Positions 46,018 to 57,177 of a DNA stretch of 64,000 bases are shown piece by piece. This DNA comes from Ilex aquifolium (Eukaryota; Streptophyta; Magnoliopsida; Aquifoliales; Aquifoliaceae). The stretch covers positions 7,079,501 through 7,143,500 of the forward strand of contig OX637394.1 of NCBI GenBank assembly GCA_951799425.1. The letters are read 5' to 3'. The number at the start of each line of letters is the position of its first letter. Within the stretch, counting starts at the first letter, position 1. The notes under the pieces were generated by a model. The model was given only the letters and a program-made list of their open reading frames with translations, had not been told where the DNA came from and searched no databases. A program made the position numbers and the translations under genes.

Positions 46018-47876
46018 GATTAATTAATTGTACTAGAAGTTCTCAAAATATAGAGTTTATCTCATTTTAATCTCTAATATTTTAATTGAATCATTTTTGG
46101 TTCATGAAATATTAAATATGTTTATATGTATTATAGTCTTTCAAGCAGACATCGTCCAGATTACTAACGGTTTTTTAAGTATAAACTTGTCACCTAATAC
46201 TTAAATATGGGGGGGGGGGGGGGGGGGGAATTGGGAACCTATTGACCAAATTTCTATCTAAATTTGGTCAAACAGCTATCCAAATTATACAATTTTGGTC
46301 ATGAGCAATACAAATTTAGGTTAAAAACTACCAAAATTTACATTTTTTCGTCAAGAGCTAACCAAATTTTAACTACTCAAGTTATACAGTTTTAGTCATG
46401 AGCTACCAAAATTACGTATTTTTTGTTTTAGTCATGAGCTATCCAAATTTTGATAAAAAGCTACCAAAATTATATATATTTTTTGTCAAGTAGAATTTTG
46501 GTCAAAAAACTACTCAAATTACACAATTTTGGTAATGTGCTATCCAAATTTAGGTCAAGAGATACCAAAATTACACATTTTTTGTTAAAAACTACCCAAA
46601 TTTTGGAATTTTGGTCAAAGAGCTATCCAAATTACACAATTTTGGTAATGAATTATCTAAATTTTGGTCAAGAGTTACCAAAATTACAAATTTTTTGTCA
46701 AGAGCTATCCAAATTTTGGAATTTTAGTCAAAGAGCTATGCAAATTACACAATTTTGGTCATAAGCTATCTAAATTTGGGTCAAGAACTACCAAAATTAC
46801 ACATTTTTTGTTTTGGTCATGAATTTGGGCCAAGAGCTATCAAATTACATATTTTTTGTCAAGAACTACATTAATTTTAGAATTTTGGTCAAATAGCTAC
46901 TGAAATTGCACAATTTTGGTCATGAGCTACCCAAATTTGGGTCAAAAGCTATAAAAATTATACATTTTTTGTTTTGGTTATGAGCTAACCAAATTTGAGT
47001 CAAGAGCTACCAAAATTATACATTTTTTGTCAAGAGCTACCAAAATTTTGGAATTTTAATTAAAAAGCTACCAAATTTTTCAGTTTTGATTATGAGTTAT
47101 CCAAATTTTGATCAAGAACTACCAAAATTACACATTTTTTTGTAAATAGCTATTCAAATTACATAGTTTTGGTAATAAGTTATCCAAATTTGGGTCAAGA
47201 GCTATCAAAATTACACATTTTTTTGTAAAGAGCTATTCAAATTACATAGTTTTGGTAATGAGTTATCCAAATTTGGGTTAAGAGCTATCAAAATTACACA
47301 TTTTTTGTCAAGAGCTACCCAAATTTTAGAATTTTGGTCAAAGAGTTAACAAAATTGCATAGTTTTAGTCATGAGCTATCCAAATTTGGGTCAAGAGCTA
47401 CCAAAATTACATATTTTTTTGGTCAAAAGCTATCCAAATTTAAGAATTTTGGTCAAAGAGTTAACCAAATTGCACAGTTTGGTCATAAGATATCCAAATT
47501 TAGGTCAATAGCTACCAAAATTACACATTTTTGTTAACAGCTACTCAAATTTTGAAATTTTGGTCAAAAAGCTATCCAAATTACATAGTTTTGGTCTTGA
47601 ACTATCCAAATTTGGATCAAGAGCTACCAAACTTACATATTTTTGGTCAAGAGTTATCCAAATTTTTGTCAAGAGTTACCCAAATTAATTTTTTGCTCAT
47701 ATTTAGGTATCACATGACAAATTTATGATAAAAAATTTATTAGCAATTTAGATGTTGTCTATTTGAGAGACCACGATACATATTCAATACTTTATGGACC
47801 AAAATGATTCAATTAAAATATTGAAAACTAAAATAAGACAAATCTCATATTTTGGAGACCTCTAGTGCAATTAACC
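46018..47876. mobile_element. TIR element with a higher-order minisatellite core, copy B
   Basis: It corresponds to 41023-42631. Left arm from GATTAATTAATTGTACTAG at 46018; right arm ends at TGCAATTAACC, 47876. Total length is ~1.86 kb against ~1.61 kb in copy A. The extra length is almost entirely in the tandem array. A run of 20 G (46209-46228) sits at the inner end of the left arm. Confidence 0.75.
46247..47693. repeat. Higher-order minisatellite array B
   Basis: Same submonomers as array A (41239-42447) but about 240 bp longer and with a different submonomer order. The end phrases bordering the arms are the same in both copies, so length change occurred within the array after the segmental duplication. 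Confidence 0.88.
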
Positions 47877-48537
47877 TAATAACTAAACATAAGGAGTTAT
47901 TTGTTCGATCTCCATTACGATCGTTGATACTTAAACTTTTGACCTTATATAGAAAAAAAGAAGCCAAGACTGTAATTCTCTAAAGCAATTTCTGATGGAT
48001 TCATGGAATGTTGATGTAAGTTAGGTGGAATAAAAGCTACGAATTGAAGCGACAAAAAACTGAATATCAAATGTGAAATAAAATATCACCAAGCAATACA
48101 TAAAGTCTTGTTTGTTTTCGATTTCTATAACTGGTATGCAAACTCACATGTCATTTGGAAGCATCTGGTTGATGGTTTTGCATATTTTGAATTTACTGGA
48201 AAAAGTTTGATTTTGCCCTTTTTCTACTTTGGATGTACCAAAAGCATAATTTACATGAATTCAAAAAAGCTATTAATTGAGAAAAAGAACTTTTGATCTT
48301 TAAAGTACGTATTTTTTTCATTTAGTCTTTATTGTATCAATTTTATTAATTTGATCTTTAAAGTATTCAATTCGTATCATTTTGATCCCTACATAAATGA
48401 ACCATTAAGTTTTTGACAGAATAATCACGTGTTGATGGGGCTTACAGTCAATCCAAATGTCACGTTGAATTAGGTCCCAATAGCATTGCTCATATAAATA
48501 TGAGGACATACCATGAGAAAAAGGACAAGTCTGAGTT

Positions 48538-49830
48538 ATGGCTCCTACCCTCCTGTTCTTCACCCTCCTAGTGCAAGTTTGTGCAGTCATTACCCGAACA
48601 TGCAATGGTGCAACCCTATCGAAATTCTCTGCCATTTTTACCTTTGGTGACTCATTGCTTGACACAGGCAATAACAATTTCATCCCTACTGTAATGAGAG
48701 CCAATCATTTACCATATGGTCAAAACTTCCCTGGACATGTGCCTACAGGGAGGTTTTCGAATGGAAAACTCATTTCCGATTTCATGGCTTCTTCACTGGG
48801 AATCAAGGACACTGTTCCTCCTTTCCTGGACCCAAGACTATCGAGCAATGACATCAGAACAGGAGTCTGCTTTGCATCCTCCGGGGCAGGTTTTGATTAT
48901 ACAACTAATGCTCAATTCGGTGTAATCCCTATCTCAAGGCAGCCTCAGTATTTCAGGAGGTATGTGGAGAAACTTAAGGGAATTGTGGGGGTGGAAGAGG
49001 CTAGTAGAATAATCAATGCTTCTTTAGTGCTTGCTACTGGAGGAGGTAATGACTACATTGCTAATTACTATGCCTCTCCCACCGAGAGGTTTCAATATAC
49101 TCTTACTCAGTATCAAGATCTCTTGCAACAGAGGATTGGAGATTTTGTTAAGGTTGACCCCCCCCCCCCCCCCCCCCTCTCTCTCTCCCCCCTAAGAAAA
49201 AGCAGTAACTTAAGGTTTATATCATTATTTCTTTTGGTATTGTGTGAATTTACAGGCATTATACAATCTAGGGTGCCGTAATATGATGATAGCTGGGCTG
49301 CCTCCACTTGGTGATTATGTTGTTGTTCCTTATAATCAGAAGCTTGTTGCTCGACTCCAGCAACTGCAGGAATCCCTTCCAGGAAGCAAACTAGTCCATG
49401 CAGATATTTACACACCATGGATGGACATGATCAAAAATCCATGGAAATATGGTAAGTTAATTTGCCTTTAATAGCAGTTCAGTAAGCACTTTTGTTTTTG
49501 AGACATACCAGTTTCTTAGGCAGTCTTACAAGCACCAAGACAACATGATTTTCGAGCACATCATTTTTTAGCACATCAGTGTTGGGTCGAAATCTGATAA
49601 TCAAGATGATAACCTTTGGTGTACTGAATTTTGAATCAGGTTTTACGGTAACAGACGGAGGATGTTGTGGGCTAGGATTTCCATCACTGGTTTGTACTGC
49701 ACTCACCCCTTTATGTCCAGACCCTTCCAAGTTCATGCTTTGGGATTCAGTTCACCCTAGTGAATCAGCCTACCGATACATGTCTAAGTACTTGGAGGAA
49801 AATGTCATTCCCCAGTTTTCGCAACCATGA
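48538..49830 (+). CDS. GDSL esterase/lipase, gene 2 (unit B; 3 exons, 333 aa)
   Basis: Exons are 48538-49152, 49256-49451 and 49640-49830. The predicted protein differs from gene 1 (43417-44698) at two residues that I can see: F to L in YQDFLQQ of exon 1 and L to S three residues from the C-terminus. The signal peptide, Ser39, Asn171, Asp306 and His309 are kept, as is the 20-residue deletion in exon 2, so the deletion preceded the duplication. Intron 1 is 11 bp longer because its C run grew to 20. The start-proximal promoter including the TATA box (48493-48498) is also conserved. Likely a secreted lipase or esterase redundant with gene 1; expression of either copy is not known. Confidence 0.88.
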
Positions 49831-49929
49831 AAGCAGAAGATGAATTTTGAACTGGGAAGGATTTTGCAGTGACTAATAAAGGATGGTGTGGGAATGGATT
49901 TGTAGAATCAACAGTAGTTTGTAATTCAT

Positions 49930-49950
49930 CCCCCCCCCCCCCCCCCCCCC
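49930..49950. repeat. C21 homopolymer downstream of GDSL gene 2
   Basis: Twenty-one C in a row replace the CCCCCTCCCCC of unit A (near 44799). A C20 run is at 49158-49177 in intron 1 of the same gene. Confidence 0.9.
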
Positions 49951-50134
49951 TTATGTCCAGACCCCTCATGTTTCTTGTATTGGGATGCAATTCACCCTTG
50001 TCAATCAAACTACCAACACATATCTCAGCACTCAAGAGGAGAATTTCATTGCCCAGTTTTCACAAACATAAAAGCAAAGATGATCAATTTTTTTTAGGTA
50101 AATGAAAGGTTATGCAAGAAACTGATTAGGGCAA

Positions 50135-50390
50135 CCCAATGGATAGCTTAAGTGGTAATAACGACGAATTATAAATTCAAACGTCCTGAGTTCGAATCTT
50201 AGTAACACCTTGGGGCTAGACTATGAGCTTGGTAACACCTTGAGGCCAGAGCATGAGTAATTTATTTCTCTTGAACACCCTAGTCCCAGAGTGGATGACA
50301 TGTTTTTGACTCGATCAGGGAGAGAATTAGTCGAGGTGCGCGTAAACTGACTCAGACATCCTGACCGTTTAACCAAAAAAAATAAAAATT
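50135..50390 (+). repeat. tRNA-derived SINE (best copy)
   Basis: The A-box-like TAGCTTAAGTGGTAA at 50143 and the B-box GAGTTCGAATC near 50189 have normal spacing. A body of about 150 bp follows, then CGTAAACTGACTCAGACATC and an A-rich tail (50373-50390). Related copies are at 32115, 34235, 35690 and 44998. Confidence 0.8.
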
Positions 50391-51052
50391 GATTGGGGCG
50401 ACAACACAAAACTAAGTCCAGAAAATAAGTACACATTGATTAAGCTTGACATTAATGGATATACACCAAACAATTGAGTCAGAAAAACAATACGAAACTA
50501 TTTTTATCTTTATAATTTTTTTTTTATTTCGATAGACATGAATACATAAATATTATGTAGTAGTCACGCATTCGCTCATCGAGTAGAATTAAGTATCGTA
50601 TTCTAATAACGGTAATGATCTATTATATAAACTTCACAATCTTGTAGATAAAGTTTTTACCCTACCCCCTTCATCTTCTAATACTCATCCCATCAATTGT
50701 CATTTGCACTCATTTGTCGTATCATTTTTAAGTTCATGTTGCGATGGATTCTTGTGGTATTCATGTTAAGGGATGAAGTTGACATAGATTATCTAATCTA
50801 TCTACACCTATGTACGGAGATTTTCAGCATCCCAATACGTAATATAAGTCCAGATTTAAAATTTTAGTTGAATAGATCTCTTTATCCTCTCCATAATACA
50901 GTAACTAAACGAGCTCAATATGAACAATTTGAGATGATCCCACAACAATATGTGACCAACAACCTGCACTTTAAAGTAAACAAAGCATCTTTCACTCCCA
51001 TGCTTACAAAACGGAGGAGATATAAAATATGGAAAGAAAGAAAAGAAAAATC
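50391..51052. other. Spacer after the duplication
   Basis: AT-rich DNA with no gene or clear element. Confidence 0.5.
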
Positions 51053-51206
51053 TATTGGAGATAATATGATAGGATTTATATAAATCCATCAATATCTTTT
51101 ATTGGGATAAGATGATGATTGGATAATCAGATTATGTTTATATTGTTTATTTCTCACCCTATAAATAGGGTTGAGTCTTATATACATAATCACCTTCAAT
51201 AATACA
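51053..51206 (+). repeat. LTR-like fragment (plus strand)
   Basis: It begins TATTGGAGATAATATGATAG, has CCTATAAATAGGG (TATA-type) near 51159 and ends CACCTTCAATAATACA. These are traits of a short Copia-type LTR. The same sequence occurs inverted at about 53690-53845. Confidence 0.5.
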
Positions 51207-52051
51207 TTAGATATAGACTATAGGAGTTGTTTGGATGTCATATTAAGAAACGACGGATTGTACTAGAGAATACAGGAAAATCCTAGATAGATGGATAAAA
51301 TTTAAGATTAAACAAGGGATAAAGATAATACTAATTCTAGTCAAGCGTTTGTTAAATACAGTATTAAGAGTTAGATAATAAGTATTAAGTCCAATATAAT
51401 ATTTTGTTAGATAATTTATTCAATGGTATTAAATGAGTGGACTAAAATACTCTCAATCATCTCTAATTTGATCCTGATCCAATATTCGTAAGACTATATC
51501 AATAGAACCAAAAGCTATGCAAATATTACTTATTATGAATATTTCTAAATAATATTATGATTAAACAAGTATGTTTTAATTGTGTAAAAGTGAATTTTGG
51601 AGATATGTATTTGTTTATTATTAATATCGTTATCTATGTAATTTTTATTAAAATAAATAAGAAGGAATGATCACATGGATTTTTTTTCCGATTAAGGGTA
51701 AAATTATAAAATAACGATATAATTACACGTAAGTTGTATTAATTATAATACCACCACTCCTGGTGATATTAAAATAGCTCAATAGTACGGATAAAATGTA
51801 TTAAAATTATCCGTATATGATACTTATCTAATTAATCTCATATATAATATGAAGTGATTTTTTATATACAAGTATAGTACAAACTCGTATTAAAGCGTTT
51901 TAATCTATTATGAATTTTTAATACACCCTATAATATAACAATCAAACGACCCCTTAGATCCGTGGATGTAAGCAATTTGTTGAACCGTGTTATTCTTTAT
52001 GTCTCGTTTTTCTTACATTTTATTATTTTCAATCTATATCATACTATAAAA

Positions 52052-52210
52052 CTAGGAGTAACTCGTGCGTGAAAGTACAGTACATCGTAAATGAGAAATG
52101 ATAGATTTGGGGATAAAATTCAATGTGAATAATTTTAAGAAGAATGTTAATAACCGTTAAAATAATTTATTTAAGATCATTAAATAAATTTATTAAAACC
52201 TATCATATTT
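52052..52210 (-). mobile_element. Helitron 3' tail (minus strand)
   Basis: On the minus strand it ends CACGCACGAGTTACTCCTAG at 52052 followed by T. The upstream ~130 bp align with the tail at 30107-30230 (shared TTTTAATAAAT, TATTCACATT and TTACTCCTAG). The hairpin is partly decayed. The 5' end was not found. Confidence 0.6.
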
Positions 52211-52408
52211 TATATCATAGATTCTTCAACTAACAACCGATGAATGCAATAGCTTGCAGCCCTTGTGGCAGTTATGCCTAAAGTTGGTGATGTCAAGTAC
52301 ATTTGTAATCTTGAATACCAATGATGAGACTACGACAGTGATATTGAACAACAAAAGCATTAATTTCATATCTAAAAAGCGGAAACAAAGTCAAAGGTTT
52401 GATCGATT

Positions 52409-53845
52409 GGCTCCGATATCATGAAGAAAATTATAATAAAAGAGGTATTGGAGATAATAAAATTAAAAAAAAATAAGATACAAAAAATTAACGTGGTTCG
52501 ATAAATTATTTATATCTATGAATCTAATGTCTTATGGGTTATATCGATGTACTAGTTATTGTCTGTGCCTGAAGGTACAGAGTAATAAAAAATGATAAAC
52601 AATAAACATATTTGTATTCATATCCAAAATCAAATCACAAACATAGAGCAGAAATAAATGAATTTAAGCATCAATCGTAGTGGAGGTGAGAGGAGGTGAT
52701 GGTAGGAGACGGTGATGGTTGTGGTGGGTGGCAATGACCATGGTGCCGGTGGTGGTTGTGCCGGTGGCGGCCGCGGTGCCGGTGGCAGCAACGACGACGG
52801 TGGTGATGGTGGTGGCGGTGACGACGATGGTGGTGGTGGTGGCGGCGGTGAAGGTGGTGGTGCTGGCGGCGATGGCGATGACGATGGCGGTGGTGGTGGC
52901 GGCGACGACGGTGGAGGTGGCAGTGGTGGTGGTGGTAAAAGTAATGGTGGTGGGGGTGGTGGGGGTGGTGGTGGTAGAGGTAGTGGTGGAGCGGTTTCAA
53001 ACACTATTTTTTTTTTTTAAAGTACTTATGAGAAATAATTTCTAGAAGTACTTTTAAATAGTCACTCCAACACACACCCTTAGGAGCTTATTTTTCCTAT
53101 TAAATTTAGGGTGTTAATATTAGCCGTTAGATTAAATTTTAAAGTAAAATTAAAATTTAAAGCGATCTGAACCGCGAAAAACAAAAGTCATATTTGTATT
53201 CATATCCAAAATCAAATTACAAACATAGAAAATAGATAAATGAATTTAAGTATCGGTTGTAGTAGGGGTGAGAGGTGGTGGTGGCTGCGGCGGCGGTGGT
53301 GGTGGTGGGCGACGACGGTGGTGGCGACAACGATAGTGGCGACGGTGGTGATGACGGTGGTGGTGGCGACGGCGATGGCAGCAGTGGTGGTGGCGGCAGT
53401 TGTGGTGGCGGCGACGGTGGTGGCGGCGGCGGTGGCAGTGGTGGTGGTGGTAAAGGTAGTGGTAAAGGTGGTTTCAAACACAATTTTTTAAAAAAAAAAA
53501 ATACTTATGAGAAATAATTTTTAGAAGTAATTTTAAAAAGTCACTCTAAACACACATTTATGGCCCTATTTTTCCTATTAAATTTAAGGTGTCAATATTA
53601 GCCGTTAGATTAATTTTAAAATAAAATTTAAAGTGATCTCAACCGCGAATAGTAAAAATCATTTTGTTTATCTTTTGAAATTTGAATTGTAAGATACTTT
53701 ATTATATAGATTATTGAAGGTGATTGTGTACATAAAAGTCAACCGTATTTAAAAGATGATAAATGAATAAGATAAATATAATCACTTAACCTATCATCAT
53801 CTTATCCCAATAAAAAATATTGATGAATTTATATGAATCCTATCA
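52409..53845 (-). mobile_element. Copia-type LTR relic (minus strand) with nested insertions
   Basis: Read on the minus strand, the sequence from ~53845 (TATGATAGGATTCATATAAA) to ~53690 matches the LTR start at 51053. At the other end, CGAACCACGTTAATTTTTTG near 52510 and ATTTTCTTCA followed by TGATATCGGAGCC near 52410-52425 look like an LTR end plus a degenerate initiator-methionine tRNA primer site. The middle (about 52600-53670) is a separate duplicated GGT-rich element. Assignment is tentative. Confidence 0.4.
52606..53665. repeat. Twin copies of a GGT/GGC-rich microsatellite element
   Basis: Two direct copies (about 52606-53185 and 53186-53665) share left flanks (TTTGTATTCATATCCAAAATC) and right flanks (TTTCAAACAC, TACTTATGAGAAATAATTT, ATTAGCCGTTAGATTAA). 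The cores, 52680-52990 and 53270-53470, are irregular GGTGGTGGC repeats that have diverged strongly in length. Open frames on either strand here are translation artefacts (poly-G, poly-V, poly-P). Confidence 0.85.
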
Positions 53846-54660
53846 TATTATTTCACTCTCTTTTACTTACATTAGATAATCACGAAACCATTACATTTGC
53901 AACAAAAATTACGGCTCTTTAAAACACAGGAAATTGACTACTTTAATAATAACTGCAACAAAAATTATAGCTCTTTAAAACACAAGAAATTGACTCCTTA
54001 TCTACTTCAATACAAAAAAAAAATTATGGAGAACCGAATATTTTTACCACAATATGGTAGCTATTTTTACCATTTTTCTTCAATACAAAAAAAAAAATTA
54101 TCACTTTTGTGAATGATTTACCACATTTGTGGATTTTTTACCATTATTATAGTAATCATTTTTACAATTTTTTTGGGTACCACACTCGAAATAAAAACGC
54201 CTTCAAATGTAATAAATAGACATATGGTACCCAAAAAAAAATAATCATACCGTAGTCAACTTTATAACGTAATCTAATCCAATAAATCCCTTGAATCACT
54301 ATCAATCTGTATCACTGATACACATTTCAAAATTTCCAATAATTTTGAACCAACTTTGGAAGAATAGTTAAGGATAATACACAAGTCCAGATAACAAATC
54401 ATGCAAATATAGAAGCTAATTTTCTTGCAATTAAAGAAGATTTATTTATTTATTTTTGGTACATCTTAAATAAGTGTAATTCCTTAAAAACCATCTTGGA
54501 AATCCGAATGCATTAAATATATAAGGATTTGACTTTAGATAGATACATATTTCTGGACACTTATTAATACTGACGGGACCCACAAGAAATAAAATTACAA
54601 ACGTCTCTTTGACTTACGACACTATTCATCTTTTACACATCAAAACACCATAACAAACAC
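53846..54660. other. Spacer upstream of GDSL gene 3
   Basis: Two near-identical 40-base pieces around CAACAAAAATTAYRGCTCTTTAAAACACA lie at 53898 and 53956. Otherwise it is AT-rich with no gene. Confidence 0.5.
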
Positions 54661-54668
54661 TATAAATA
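54661..54668 (+). promoter_or_regulatory. Putative TATA box of GDSL gene 3
   Basis: TATAAATA lies 26-33 bases before the start codon, similar in place to those of the other two GDSL genes. The spacing implies a very short leader. Confidence 0.45.
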
Positions 54669-54693
54669 CTTGGTTAAAGAAGCTTTCTAGGCA

Positions 54694-55951
54694 ATGGAAC
54701 CTACACTCCTCTTGTTAACCTCCTTGGTGCATCTTTGCACCATCACCACCACCACCACCACTTGCAATGGCAAAACTTTGCCGAAATTCCCTGCCATTCT
54801 TATTTTTGGAGATTCAACTGTCGATACCGGCAACAACGATTACATAATTACTGCCTTCAAAGCAAACTACCGCCCGTATGGCCATGACTTTCCCGGTGCG
54901 ATTGCCACAGGGAGGTTTTCTAATGGAAAAATTGTTCCTGACTTCGTGGCGTCTTTCCTAAAGATCAAGGAGACTGTTCCTCCTTTCCTACAGCCAAATC
55001 TATCCGACGATGAACTACGCACGGGTGTCAGCTTTGCATCGGCTGGATCGGGATATGATGATCTTACCACTGCTGTCTCTCGTGTAATCCCGGTGTCTAA
55101 GCAACCTGGATATCTTGATGTTTACATAGAGAGGCTTAAAAGGATAGTAGGGGAAGAAGAGGCTCAAAAGATAATCAGTGGTGCATTGGTTATTGTTAGT
55201 GCAGGAACTAATGACTTCATTTTTAATTTCTATGACCTTCCCACTAGGAGGCTTCACTTCACCATTTCTCAGTACCAAGATTTTATACATAACAATCTGC
55301 AAAACTTTGTCAAGGTTACATACCTCTCTCTCTCTCTCTCTCTCATACATACATGTATCTATGTTTCACATTTGGGTAAATTTGCAGGAGCTGTACAATC
55401 GTGGGTGCCGCTTAATGGCTATAACTGGGATCCCTCCAATAGGTTGTCTGCCACTGCAACGGAACGCAAAGTCTCCAATTCTCAGAACATGCATAGAGGA
55501 TGAGAATTCAGATGCTAAATCTTACAATGATAAGCTTGAAAAACTATTGCCTCAACTACAGGCATCACTCCCAGGGAGCATAATCCTCTATGCAGATATA
55601 TTCAATCCTCTACTGAACATGACCAATGATCCACAAAAATATGGTAAAGCTTCACCACTTTCAGATTGGTTGGTCTTTTGGCTTTCTCTCTCTCATCTAT
55701 GGCTATTACTAATACATTTCATGAATGTTGTGTTTGGCTTGTCAGGCTTGGTGGAAACTAGTAAAGGGTGCTGTGGGACTGAATTGCTGGGAGCAGTACC
55801 CCTTTGTGATATAAACTGTCAAATATGTCCAAACAGATCACAGTATATGTTCTGGGATGGCATTCATCCTAGTCAATCAGCCTACAAATACCTTTCTGAA
55901 TACCTAACCAAGACACTCCTAGCCAAGTTTTCACAGATTAATGGCAGTTGA
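54694..55951 (+). CDS. GDSL esterase/lipase, gene 3 (3 exons, 360 aa)
   Basis: Exons are 54694-55314, 55388-55643 and 55746-55951, with intron positions and phases matching GDSL genes 1 and 2. The length of 360 aa is standard for the plant family. It has a signal peptide to about residue 24 with a threonine run, block I ILIFGDSTVDTGNN with Ser41, SAGTNDF with Asn173, and WDGIHPSQSAY with Asp330 and His333. Exon 2 keeps the full GIPPIGCLPLQ to RTC segment that is missing from the other two copies. It is clearly paralogous but well diverged (roughly half the residues identical by eye). Secreted hydrolase; substrate unknown. A (CT)n tract follows the first donor, as in the other two genes. Confidence 0.9.
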
Positions 55952-56788
55952 TGTATTGTTTACATGTATTAATTTCCTTCCTACAAGATTGTAAGAAATC
56001 ACAGTTTATTGTTAAACCACAGTGCAATTGCCTACATATAAGATTTTGCTACAAACTGTAGGAAAACCACAGTCTATTGCTTCTTAATTTTGATTCACTT
56101 ACGCATTCTTTTTGCATGTCTACAGAGTGTGCATGATGTCTAAGAAGCACAGATATTGTTATTCGCAACTGAGTTACTTCACTAGCATCTAAGTCTTATG
56201 AAGCAAGATTTAGAATATGTCAAAAGACAAATCAATCAAGACATCAAGGAAACTATGTCAAACACAAATCTAGATCATTAAGAGAATAGAACAGAAGGTT
56301 GCAACATAAGATACATCTCAAATATAGTGGATAAACTACCACCATGATCTCTCTTGTCAGATGGTCGGGAAAAAAATTATAAATTACATGATAAAGAACT
56401 TTAAACAATATTTCTGATGACAGAAAAAAATAGCAAAAAACATGAGTGGGATTTCGTTCACAAAAGATGCATGCATTATTCAGCAAAAACATAAAATACC
56501 TATTTTGCCAACTAATAACTGGCTTTTCTTACAACTAAACTTGCCATGTCCTCCAGAAGTCCCATTCTAATCCTAGGATACCATCTCAACCAAGTAGCAA
56601 GCAATTAACAACATCAGATTCATAACTAAGAGGAAAGAAAAACTAAAAATCCGAATTTACAAGCTAAGAAGTGCTCTCTTATATTTCATTTTTTATTATG
56701 TTTGTGTAGCCATTTCCTGCTAGCACTCATGAATAAAATATGAAGAAAAGAGGAAAGAAAGGCTAAAATCCGAATTTACAGTAGCAGT
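55952..56788. other. 3' flank of GDSL gene 3; possible minus-strand 3' UTR
   Basis: No reading frame of note. The piece AGGAAAGAAA..CTAAAA-TCCGAATTTACA occurs twice (about 56630-56661 and 56750-56780). Confidence 0.45.
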
Positions 56789-56869
56789 TCAAGCACACTC
56801 TTTCGCATATCCACTTGTTTCCTCTGCAACCTTTGCCCACTCATTTCCAATTTTCTCGGCATATGCCAC
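56789..56869 (-). pseudogene. Possible terminal exon of an unidentified minus-strand gene
   Basis: On the minus strand an acceptor ATAACAG at 56870-56876 is followed by 26 codons beginning VAYAEKIGNEWAKVAEE and a TGA stop. The residues look like real coding sequence (helical, charged). The upstream DNA on the minus strand (56880-57177) is intron-like until the Athila LTR begins at 57178. Either the preceding exons lie beyond the retrotransposon, outside this window, or this is an orphan exon. I do not recognise the family. Confidence 0.35.
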
Positions 56870-57177
56870 CTGTTATGTTCATAATGAAGCCTAAACCTCG
56901 GGAGAAAAAAGAAACATATACTGATAACAGCAAAATAATAAATGATGAACAAGAGAGAGTGGTTGCATGTGAGAAGCTATTACAGGCTGGTACAATTTCT
57001 TTGTAATCAAGAGGATACTATCTTAGTTTTCACAAGTCAATTTTTGAAAACCCCACCCTTTATTAGTTTTGAAAATCCACCTATTCACATCTACTTAATG
57101 CTCATCCTAGTAAGGGAGATAAGAGATCAACCCACCATCAAAGGGAATGGGAGATTCCTTATTAACAAATGAAGCCT

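Larger units (their letters stand above)
45136..50300. repeat. Tandem segmental duplication, unit B (~5.2 kb)
   Basis: Direct repeat of unit A (40078-45135). The gene portion is almost unchanged, whereas the spacer, array and SINE differ by scattered substitutions and indels. Three long G/C homopolymers (46209-46228, 49158-49177, 49930-49950) occur in unit B where unit A has short runs. Confidence 0.9.

Noticed and set aside
50143-50200. A tRNA gene, from the A-box and B-box matches
   Set aside because: The sequence does not fold into a cloverleaf by eye and continues into a SINE body with an A-rich tail.
52630-53045. Glycine-rich, valine-rich, histidine-rich and proline-rich proteins on both strands
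   Set aside because: All are readings of an irregular GGT/GGC microsatellite in several frames at once, without conserved ends.
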